Shown in pieces: positions 58,077 through 64,000 of a stretch of 64,000 nucleotides of DNA; position 1 is the first letter of the stretch; every line of letters begins with the position of its first letter. Origin of the DNA: Caldilineales bacterium (GTDB lineage Bacteria > Chloroflexota > Anaerolineae > J102); the NCBI GenBank assembly GCA_019695115.1, contig JAIBAP010000033.1, positions 1 to 64,000 of the forward strand, read 5' to 3'. The translations under genes and the position numbers were made by a program. The notes below the pieces were generated by a model. The model was given only the letters and a program-made list of their open reading frames with translations. It did not search any database and was not told the origin of the DNA.

Positions 58077-59447
58077 ATGCCTGCGTCAACCGCGTCTTTA
58101 CTTGTTCCCTTGTCTACTTCTCCCCCCCGCCTTCTCCCCTTCACCGGCTGGCGCTATGCCCCCGGCATCGACCTGGACAGCGTCGCGGCCCCGCCCTATG
58201 ACGTGATCGACGCCGATGAGCGGGCGACGCTGGCCGGGCGAGATGAGCACAACGTCGTCCATCTCACCCTGCCGCAGCCCGATCCCGCCAGCGGCCGCAC
58301 CGCCTACGAAGTCGCCGCCCAGGTCGCCGCCGCCTGGCGCGCCCACGGCATCCTCCGCCCCGACCCGACCCCGGCCCTCTATCTGCTCCGCCAGCGTTTT
58401 CATCTGCCTGACGGCCGGGCCGCCGAACGCCGCGGCTTCATCGGTCGTCTGCGGCTGGCGGCATGGGGCCAGGGCATCCTTCCCCACGAACGCACCTTCC
58501 CGCAGGCCAAAGCCGACCGTCTGGCTCTGCTCAAGGCCACCGGCCTGCACGACAGCCCCATCTTCACCCTGTTCCAGGATGAGGACGGCGAGGCGGGCCG
58601 GGCGCTGGCCGCAGCACAAGAGCAGCCGCCCGCCGCCGTCTATGGCGACGATCATGGCGACATGCACGAACTCTGGCGCGGGGATGACCCCGCCCTGATC
58701 GCCCACCTGACGGCGCTGATGCAGGCGCGGACGCTGTATGTGGCCGACGGCCATCATCGCTACGAAACCGCCCTGGCCTACCAGGTCTGGCGGCGGCAGG
58801 AGGGCGGCGATGAGGGGGCCGGGCACGGGGCCGGGCACGGGGCCGGACACGGGGCCGACTACTGCCTGGCCTATTTTGCGGCCCTGGAAGACCCCGGCCT
58901 GGTCATCCTCCCCACCCATCGCCTGGTGATGCACGCAGGGCGGGTCGAGGCCGACCAGCTATGGGCGGCCCTGGCAGCCGACTTCGACCTGCTCCCCTGC
59001 GCCGATGACGCCGAACTCATCGCCGGCCTCGAACGCCATCCGGCCGGCGCCGCCGTCTTCGGGCTGGTGCTGCAGAACCTGCCGCCGCACTTACTCCGGC
59101 TGCGACCCCACCCGGCCCAAGGGCGCGTCCTCCTGGCCGATCACCCCGCGCCCGTAGCCGCCCTGCCGGTCGCCATCCTCCAGAGCCTCATCCTCGGCCC
59201 CTACTTTGGCGTCAGCGCCGACCCGCAGACACAGAAAGCGCAACTTCGGTTCGAGCCAGACGCCGCCGCCGCCATCGCACATGTCCGCGCTGGCCGCGCC
59301 GCCGCCGCCCTGCTGACCCGCCCCACCAGCCTGAGCCAACTGCGCGACCTGGCCGACGCCGGCTGTGTGGCCCCGCCCAAAGCCACCTATTTCTATCCCA
59401 AGCTGCCATCGGGTCTGGTCTTCAGCCTGACGCAATCGCCGGCGTAA
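58077..59447 (+). CDS. DUF1015-family protein
   Basis: The roughly 440-460 residue protein shows the DUF1015 profile: LLPFTGWRYAPGIDLDSVAA, PPYDVIDADER, LPHERTFPQAKADRLALLKA, YVADGHHRYETALAY and NLPPHLLRL. The function is unproven; family members are linked to amino-acid metabolism genes. A four-residue tandem (GHGAGHGAGHGA, about 248-259) breaks the domain, from 12-bp repeats. The ATG at 58077 is used, but a TTG in the pyrimidine octamers near 58111 would remove a poorly conserved leader. Confidence 0.82.
   Translation: MPASTASLLVPLSTSPPRLLPFTGWRYAPGIDLDSVAAPPYDVIDADERATLAGRDEHNVVHLTLPQPDPASGRTAYEVAAQVAAAWRAHGILRPDPTPALYLLRQRFHLPDGRAAERRGFIGRLRLAAWGQGILPHERTFPQAKADRLALLKATGLHDSPIFTLFQDEDGEAGRALAAAQEQPPAAVYGDDHGDMHELWRGDDPALIAHLTALMQARTLYVADGHHRYETALAYQVWRRQEGGDEGAGHGAGHGAGHGADYCLAYFAALEDPGLVILPTHRLVMHAGRVEADQLWAALAADFDLLPCADDAELIAGLERHPAGAAVFGLVLQNLPPHLLRLRPHPAQGRVLLADHPAPVAALPVAILQSLILGPYFGVSADPQTQKAQLRFEPDAAAAIAHVRAGRAAAALLTRPTSLSQLRDLADAGCVAPPKATYFYPKLPSGLVFSLTQSPA
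58096..58135. repeat. Pyrimidine words at the DUF1015 5' end
   Basis: CTTGTTCC, CTTGTCTA, CTTCTCCC complement the GTAGACAA/GGAAACAA words after asd. This is the 'before-start' form of the octamer family, here overlapping the annotated coding start. Confidence 0.6.
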
Positions 59448-59958
59448 AAGCCAGGGTGCAGCGGGGCGCCTGCGGCGAGGAGAGGTCGATCTCCCAGGCC
59501 CCGGCGCAGGCGATGACATTGCGATGGTCGAAGCGATCACGCAGGGGCGCCATCACGTCTGCACCCACGCCCAGGCTTTGCAGCAACACCTCGATGGGGA
59601 AACCGTGCGACACCGCCGCCAACGGCTCATCGCCGTCGGCGACGATGCCCGCGAAGAAACGCTGCATCCGGGCGTGGATCGCCTCGAAGGTCTCGCCGCG
59701 GCGCGATTCGATCAGGTCAGGCGCCTCGACCAGGGTGGCGCCCAGGGCGGCGCTCACGATCGCCGCCGTCTGCCGGGCGCGCGCCATAGGCGAGGCGTAC
59801 ACCTGTCTGATGCCCCGTCCGTCCAACCAGGCGGCCAGTTGGGCGGCCTCGGCCTGGCCCTGGGGGACGAGCGAGGGGCCGGGTGGGATGTCGTAGGGGA
59901 TGTCCTTGCGGTTCCAGTCGGGCGTGGCGTGGCGGGCGAGATAGAGCACAGGTGGCAT
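59422..59958 (-). CDS. Histidine phosphatase family protein
   Basis: The 178-residue protein begins PPVLYLARHATPDWNRKDIP (catalytic His in RHAT) and has YASPMARARQTAAIVSAALG and AVSHGFPIEVLLQSLG (second His), the phosphoglycerate-mutase-like core. Substrate unknown. It overlaps the DUF1015 gene tail to tail by 26 bp and is 2 bp downstream of the dehydrogenase gene, likely co-transcribed with it. Start ATG at 59958. Confidence 0.88.
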   Translation of the reverse strand: MPPVLYLARHATPDWNRKDIPYDIPPGPSLVPQGQAEAAQLAAWLDGRGIRQVYASPMARARQTAAIVSAALGATLVEAPDLIESRRGETFEAIHARMQRFFAGIVADGDEPLAAVSHGFPIEVLLQSLGVGADVMAPLRDRFDHRNVIACAGAWEIDLSSPQAPRCTLAFTPAIASG

Positions 59959-59960
59959 GG

Positions 59961-60983
59961 TCAGCTAGGTTGAGTGCACAAACGGCGGACGGCGTCGGCC
60001 ACAGTCTCTGTCCCGGCCTGCCCGCCCAGATCGGGCGTGTGCGGGCCGTGCCGCAGCACGTGTTCGATGGCGGCGTCCAAACGGCGGGCCGCGTCGAAGC
60101 GACCCAGGTGTTCAAGCAGCATCACCGCTGTGCGCAGAGCGGCCAGCGGATTGGCGATGCCCTGACCGGCGATGTCGGGCGCCGAACCGTGCACCGGCTC
60201 GAACACCGCCGCCGGGCCGGAGCCGATATTGGCCGACGGCGCCAGCCCCAGCCCGCCCGCCAACCCCGCCGCCAGATCGGAGAGGATGTCGCCAAAGAGG
60301 TTGGTGGTCACCAGCACATCGAAACGACCAGGGTCGCGGGCCAGCCACATCGCCGCCGTGTCCACCAGCATCTCGTCCACCTTCAGACCGGGGAAAGCAG
60401 CGGCCGTCTCCAGGCAGGACGAGCGGAAGAGGCCGTCGCTGTGCTTGAGCACGTTGGCCTTGTGGACGACGGTCAGCCGCGGGGGACGGCCCACACGCTC
60501 GGCATGGCGAAAAGCCTGTTCGCAGGCCAGGCGGGCGATGCGTTGGCTGGCCGCGGCGGTGATCACCCGTTCGACCACCCAGCCGCCCTCGATGGCATGC
60601 TCTCGGCCGCTGTACAATCCCTCGCTGTTCTCGCGCACGATCAACAGGTCGAAGAGGGGCGGGCGTTTGGGCAGATTGCGGGCGGGGCGCAGGTTGCCCC
60701 ACAACTCCAGCTCGCGGCGCAGGCCCAGGATGGGGCTGCTGTAACCGGGGGTGGCCTGCATGGGCGATTGGATGGCGCCAAAAAGGACGGCGCCGGCGCT
60801 GCGGGCGGCCACCACCGTCTCGGCGGGCAGGGCCAGCCCCCGCCGCTGGAAGCAGCCCCAGCCGGCTTCTGCCTCCTGAAATACAAGATCAGGTGCAAGA
60901 GCCGCCAGGACGCGGGCCGCCGCGGGCACGACTTCGGCGCCGATGCCATCGCCGGGGATGAGGAGAACAGTGGGGTGGGTCAT
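59961..60983 (-). CDS. Isocitrate/homoisocitrate/isopropylmalate dehydrogenase family
   Basis: The 340-residue protein has VLLIPGDGIGAEVVPAAARV, LRRELELWGNLRPARNLPKR (substrate Arg residues), IVRENSEGLYSGREHAIEGG and FGDILSDLAAGLAGGLGLAP with VFEPVHGSAPDIAGQGIANP. It oxidatively decarboxylates a beta-hydroxy acid. The VRENSEGLY segment, rather than the LeuB form, favours isocitrate or homoisocitrate; no leu or lys-AAA genes are adjacent. The ATG at 60983 (MTHPTVLLIP) is chosen. Confidence 0.87.
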   Translation of the reverse strand: MTHPTVLLIPGDGIGAEVVPAAARVLAALAPDLVFQEAEAGWGCFQRRGLALPAETVVAARSAGAVLFGAIQSPMQATPGYSSPILGLRRELELWGNLRPARNLPKRPPLFDLLIVRENSEGLYSGREHAIEGGWVVERVITAAASQRIARLACEQAFRHAERVGRPPRLTVVHKANVLKHSDGLFRSSCLETAAAFPGLKVDEMLVDTAAMWLARDPGRFDVLVTTNLFGDILSDLAAGLAGGLGLAPSANIGSGPAAVFEPVHGSAPDIAGQGIANPLAALRTAVMLLEHLGRFDAARRLDAAIEHVLRHGPHTPDLGGQAGTETVADAVRRLCTQPS

Positions 60984-61053
60984 GGTCGTCGGTGTCAGCC
61001 TCTGACGGGTCGGCGATGGCATGAGCAAGATCATGGTCAAAGCCCGCGATCCG

Positions 61054-61062
61054 TGCTATGCT
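61054..61062 (+). promoter_or_regulatory. Extended -10 before the universal stress protein gene
   Basis: TGC-TATGCT lies about 87 bp upstream of the ATG at 61149, with a weak TGGTCA 17 bp before the hexamer. Confidence 0.45.
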
Positions 61063-61148
61063 TGCGGGTGAGGCGCCGGGCTTTCTGTTGCCGGTGTACG
61101 CTCCATCATACGCTTCCTTTTCTCGCAATTCCAAGCGAGGCTGGCGTC

Positions 61149-61568
61149 ATGTTTCAGACCATCCTTTGCGCTGTCGATGGTTCGGCTGCCACCGAACGCC
61201 TCCTGCTCTATGCCCTGCACTTTGGCAAGACCGAGCAGGCGCTGCTGCACGTCGTCCACGTCTTTCAGCCGCCCACCCACTATGCCGCCAACGAGGGTTA
61301 CGCCGAACTGGTGGCCCTCTACCGGGGCGTCGCGACCAATGTCGTCCAGGATGCGCGCCTGTTCTTGCAGGAGACGGGGTTGGAGGTGTCGGGCGAGGCC
61401 ATCGAGGGCAACCCGGCCGAGGTCATCCTGGCCGAGGCGGGCCGCATCGGCGCCGACCTGATCCTGTTGGGCAGCCGCAATCCCGCCGACATGACCGACA
61501 TGCTCTTGGGCAGCGTCAGCCAGCAGGTGTTGGCGGCGGCGCCTATCCCGGTTTTCGTTTGTCCCTGA
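61149..61568 (+). CDS. Universal stress protein (UspA family)
   Basis: The 139-residue protein starts MFQTILCAVDGSAATERLLL and ends with LILLGSRNPADMTDMLLGSV, then SQQVLAAAPIPVFVCP. The ATP-binding motif G-x2-G-x9-G-S/T is present only in altered form (GSRN replaces GSRG), so nucleotide binding is uncertain. It lies 2 bp upstream of the MEMO gene and is likely co-transcribed. Confidence 0.9.
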   Translation: MFQTILCAVDGSAATERLLLYALHFGKTEQALLHVVHVFQPPTHYAANEGYAELVALYRGVATNVVQDARLFLQETGLEVSGEAIEGNPAEVILAEAGRIGADLILLGSRNPADMTDMLLGSVSQQVLAAAPIPVFVCP

Positions 61569-61570
61569 CC

Positions 61571-62407
61571 ATGCATCCCGGCCCATCTTCAGTTTCGGAT
61601 CGAAAGACAGGGGCGAGCGTGCGCCCCGCCGCCGTGGCCGGCAGCTTCTATCCGGCTGCGCCGGCCTATTTGCGGGCAGCGGTCGAGCGATACCTGGCCG
61701 ACGCCGCTCCGCCTCCGACCGGTCGGGTGCGGGCGGTGATCGCACCCCATGCCGGTTATGTCTATTCAGGGCCGATTGCCGGCCATAGCTTCCGGGCCTT
61801 GCCCAGGCTGGCCGGGCGCACGGTCTTCCTGCTCGGCCCGGCCCATTTTGCGCCCGTGCGCGGGCTGGCGGCGCTTTCTTCTGCCGCCATGCTCACGCCG
61901 CTGGGGGCGGCGCCGGTCGCGACCGGCATCGTCGCCGACCTGCTTGCCTCTGCCGACCTGGTGCGGGGGGATGACGAGGCGCACGCGCCCGAACACTGTC
62001 TGGAGGTCGAGTTGCCGTTCTTGCAGGTGTTGGGCGGCGCCGACCTGCGGGTGGTTCCGCTTCTGTTCGGCCATGTCGATCCCGCCCGCCCGGCCGACCT
62101 CCTCTCCGGCTTCCTCGTTCAGGATCGCAACGCCCTCATTGTCGTCAGTTCCGACCTCAGCCACTACCACCCCTACGAGACGGCGCGCAGGCTGGACACA
62201 GGCTTCCTGGAAGCCGTCGTCTCGGGGGACGTGGCTGCGGCCGAGAGGGGCGAGGCCTGCGGCCTGCTGCCCATCCTCAGCCTGCTGCTGCTGGCGGCGC
62301 GTTTTGGCTGGCGCGCCCGGCTGCTCGACTACCGCAACTCTGGCGACACCGCCGGCGACCGGCGCCGGGTGGTCGGTTATGGCGCGGTGGCGTTTGTGGA
62401 GGAGTGA
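61571..62407 (+). CDS. MEMO-family protein (AmmeMemoRadiSam system protein B)
   Basis: The 278-residue protein reads RPAAVAGSFYPAAPAYLRAA, VIAPHAGYVYSGPIAGHSFR, LLGPAHFAP, EHCLEVELPFLQVL and VVSSDLSHYHPY, all typical MEMO motifs with the His-rich metal site. MEMO relates to class III extradiol dioxygenases; in bacteria it forms the AmmeMemoRadiSam system with AMMECR1 and a radical SAM protein. AMMECR1 follows; the radical SAM gene is not in the window. Its TGA lies inside the first unit of a GTGAGGC/GTGAAAC array. Confidence 0.92.
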   Translation: MHPGPSSVSDRKTGASVRPAAVAGSFYPAAPAYLRAAVERYLADAAPPPTGRVRAVIAPHAGYVYSGPIAGHSFRALPRLAGRTVFLLGPAHFAPVRGLAALSSAAMLTPLGAAPVATGIVADLLASADLVRGDDEAHAPEHCLEVELPFLQVLGGADLRVVPLLFGHVDPARPADLLSGFLVQDRNALIVVSSDLSHYHPYETARRLDTGFLEAVVSGDVAAAERGEACGLLPILSLLLLAARFGWRARLLDYRNSGDTAGDRRRVVGYGAVAFVEE

Positions 62408-62436
62408 GGCGTGAAACGTGAGGCGTGAAACGTGAT
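62404..62436. repeat. GTGAGGC/GTGAAAC heptamers starting at the MEMO stop codon
   Basis: GTGAGGC, GTGAAAC, GTGAGGC, GTGAAAC, GTGATG on the plus strand; the MEMO stop TGA is contained in the first unit. Confidence 0.9.
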
Positions 62437-62498
62437 GTCGTTTTGAGCTGGTTCCCCGACTCGTATTCAGCGATGAAGATCATTGTCGTCCTTTGGCC

Positions 62499-63101
62499 AT
62501 GACCTTGCCCGACATCCCCCTTTTGACCGATGACGAAAGCCAGGCGTTGTTGCAGGTCGCCCGGCAGGCGGTGGTCGCGGCCACGCAGGGCCAGCGCCAT
62601 TGGCAGCCCAAGACGAGCGCCCTCCCCGCCGCTCTCTTGCGCCCCGGCGCCAGCTTCGTCACCCTGCACACCCGCGGCCGGCTCCACGGCTGCATCGGCA
62701 GCGTCGAAGCGCGGCTGCCCCTGGCCCTGGATGTGGCCAGGAACGCCCAAAGCGCCGCCCTCGACGACCCGCGTTTCTATCCTCTGGCTGCTGAGGACGT
62801 GGACGACACCGAGATCGAAGTCTCGGTCCTCACCCCGATGCAGCCGCTGACCTACACCGATCTCGACGACCTCGTGCGGCAGATCAGGCCGGGGGTGGAT
62901 GGCGTCATGGTCGGGCGCGGCTGGCAGCGCGGGTTGCTGCTGCCCCAGGTCTGGAAAAACCTCCCCGACCCCACCGACTTCCTGACCCACGTCGCCCTCA
63001 AAGCCTCGGCTGCCATCGACATCTACCACCATCCCGATACCACCGTTCACGTCTTTCAGATCATCAGCTTCACCCTGCTGCCAGCCAATGCGGTCGAATG
63101 A
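62499..63101 (+). CDS. AMMECR1-family protein (AmmeMemoRadiSam system protein A)
   Basis: The 200-residue protein has FVTLHTRGRLHGCIGSVEAR (the conserved L-R/H-G-C-I-G motif), SAALDDPRFYPLAAEDVDDT and GVMVGRGWQRGLLLPQVWKN, the AMMECR1 profile. The function is unsettled; a role with MEMO and a radical SAM enzyme in modifying a small substrate is proposed for this family. The ATG at 62499 (MTLPDIPLL) is used; TTG 62493 is two codons longer. It is 91 bp after MEMO. Confidence 0.93.
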   Translation: MTLPDIPLLTDDESQALLQVARQAVVAATQGQRHWQPKTSALPAALLRPGASFVTLHTRGRLHGCIGSVEARLPLALDVARNAQSAALDDPRFYPLAAEDVDDTEIEVSVLTPMQPLTYTDLDDLVRQIRPGVDGVMVGRGWQRGLLLPQVWKNLPDPTDFLTHVALKASAAIDIYHHPDTTVHVFQIISFTLLPANAVE

Positions 63102-63103
63102 AG

Positions 63104-63218
63104 ACGTGTTGCGTGTTCCGTGTTCCGTATCGATCATCAAATCCACCCACGCACCACGCACCACGCACCACGAAACACGCAACTAACCAATCTCCAATCT
63201 CCAATCTCCACCCCCACC
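63104..63218. repeat. Paired heptamer arrays between AMMECR1 and thioredoxin genes
   Basis: After the stop: CGTGTTG, CGTGTTC, CGTGTTC, CGTATCG (63105-63132). Before the next ATG: CACGCAC three times, CACGAAA, CACGCAA (63147-63183), then CAATCTC three times, CACCCCC, ACC and ATG. The two halves are partly complementary. Confidence 0.93.
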
Positions 63219-63962
63219 ATGCCCATCGACACCCCCATCTACACCTCCCGTCATAGCATCGACCGCGTGCTCAGCACCGGCCTGCCGCTGGTGCTTGTCT
63301 TCTCACAGCCTGCCAGCGCCCTCAGCCGCCAACTCGACCCCACCCTGAACACCCTGGCCGGCGACTACGCCGGCAAAGTGTTGTTCGCCAAGCTCGACAT
63401 CGGCGAAGAGCCGGAACTGGGGCAGAAGTTTGGGATCAGCCAACTACCCTCGCTCGTCTTCATCCGCAACAGCCGGGCCGAAGCCACCGCCGCCGGGGTG
63501 ATAGCCGAACCCGACCTGCGCCGGTGGTGCGACTATCTGGCCCGTGGCGGTGATCGACCTCCTGTTCCGTCAGGCCGGGCTGAAACCATGCGGATGCCCG
63601 AACCGGCCGCCGCACCACCGGCCGCCGCCCCTTCCACCGGTGGCAAACCCATCACCCTCACCGACGCCACCTTCAACGACACCATCGCCGGCGACACGCC
63701 TGTGCTCGTCGATTTCTGGGCGCCGTGGTGCGGTCCCTGCCGGATGGTGGCCCCCACCGTCGAAGCCCTGGCCAGGGAATTCGATGGCAAACTGGTGGTG
63801 GGCAAGTTGAACGTGGACGAAAACCAGCGCACCGCCCAACGCTATGGGATCATGAGCATCCCCACCCTGATGATTTTCCGCCAGGGCAAGGCCATCGACC
63901 AGGTGGTGGGCGCCCTGCCCGCGCCGGCCCTGCGCCAGCGCGTCCTGCCGCACGTCAATTGA
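63219..63962 (+). CDS. Double thioredoxin-fold protein
   Basis: The 247-residue protein carries two thioredoxin domains. Domain 1 (about 1-105) keeps the fold (VLFAKLDIGEEPELGQKFGI, SQLPSLVFI) but has FSQPASAL where the C-x-x-C would be, so it is redox-inactive. Domain 2 (about 140-247) is a normal thioredoxin with VDFWAPWCGPCRMVAPTVEA and the cis-Pro IPTLMIF. A Pro/Ala linker joins them. This resembles CnoX/YbbN-like thioredoxin fusions that act in protein folding. No signal peptide. A heptamer array abuts the ATG. Confidence 0.88.
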   Translation: MPIDTPIYTSRHSIDRVLSTGLPLVLVFSQPASALSRQLDPTLNTLAGDYAGKVLFAKLDIGEEPELGQKFGISQLPSLVFIRNSRAEATAAGVIAEPDLRRWCDYLARGGDRPPVPSGRAETMRMPEPAAAPPAAAPSTGGKPITLTDATFNDTIAGDTPVLVDFWAPWCGPCRMVAPTVEALAREFDGKLVVGKLNVDENQRTAQRYGIMSIPTLMIFRQGKAIDQVVGALPAPALRQRVLPHVN

Positions 63963-64000
63963 TGATCGCCCCGGCTGCGTTCGACGCCGCCCTGCTGCGC
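63962..64000 (+). CDS. Start of a further gene, cut by the window edge
   Basis: An ATG at 63962 overlaps the thioredoxin stop by one base (TGATG) and opens a frame reading MIAPAAFDAALLR to the window end. The tight coupling suggests a real downstream gene, but only 13 codons are visible. Confidence 0.4.
   Translation, partial: MIAPAAFDAALLR

Noticed and set aside
59961-60983. Assigning leuB (3-isopropylmalate dehydrogenase)
   Set aside because: The VRENSEGLY segment fits isocitrate/homoisocitrate enzymes better and no leucine genes are adjacent.

Overview
The window is a GC-rich bacterial chromosome segment (about 60-65% GC by eye), most likely from an uncultivated member of the phylum Chloroflexota (Anaerolineae/Caldilineae/Ardenticatenia-like). 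The inference rests on gene content (SpoVS, TIGR03617-type LLM oxidoreductase, BMP/Nup-type nucleoside transporter, HTH-citrate synthase, DUF951, Pro/Thr-rich surface proteins, a secreted protein ending in a YLPI-type tail) and on the style of the intergenic DNA; no rRNA is present to prove it.

Layout. 0.4-2.9 kb: small membrane protein, URO-D family protein, HicAB. 2.9-11 kb: a minus-strand BMP-type nucleoside ABC transporter (lipoprotein with an internally duplicated binding domain, ATPase, two permeases) interrupted by a one-gene DarT-DarG fusion. 11-17.8 kb: minus-strand housekeeping run tsaE-tsaB-rimI-udg-rnjA-ftsK. 17.9-21.6 kb: metallophosphoesterase, DUF4349 lipoprotein, RseP, BrnTA. 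21.6-28.8 kb: GT39-like membrane glycosyltransferase, Pro/Thr-rich protein, VOC protein behind a LexA-box promoter, two divergent citrate synthases, GDP-mannose-3,5-epimerase-like protein, tRNA-Glu(CTC). 28.8-42.5 kb: comEC, argH, thrC, BrnT pair, two GNATs, M20 peptidase, MFS, DUF951, Nudix, EamA, tyrosinase with a His-rich partner. 42.7-45.6 kb: a hot spot at nif3 with several toxin-antitoxin (TA) genes and a duplicated nif3 5' end. 45.6-51.5 kb: LLM oxidoreductase, SpoVS, MBL-fold, SUI1, a Clp ATPase with a degenerate first AAA domain. 51.6-56.8 kb: attenuator-like leader, lysC, hom, TA genes, asd, with a hom/asd chimeric duplication. 56.8-64 kb: HAD-like, DUF1015, phosphatase, isocitrate/homoisocitrate-type dehydrogenase, USP, MEMO, AMMECR1 and double thioredoxin.

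The genes supply aspartate-family amino-acid synthesis (lysC-hom, asd, thrC), arginine (argH), tRNA t6A modification (tsaB/tsaE), RNA decay (RNase J), chromosome segregation (FtsK), DNA uptake (ComEC) and nucleoside import. At least eight small TA-type modules are scattered among them.

Most striking observations: (1) many intergenic regions consist of 7- or 8-nt tandem words that begin at a stop codon and/or end flush at the next start codon, with a fixed A/C-rich or pyrimidine-rich strand facing the downstream gene, often replacing a Shine-Dalgarno; (2) a DarT-DarG toxin-antitoxin fusion inside a transporter operon; (3) two loci (nif3, hom/asd) where non-homologous TA cargoes sit between duplicated pieces of core genes; (4) a perfect 945-bp in-frame duplication in the BMP lipoprotein gene.
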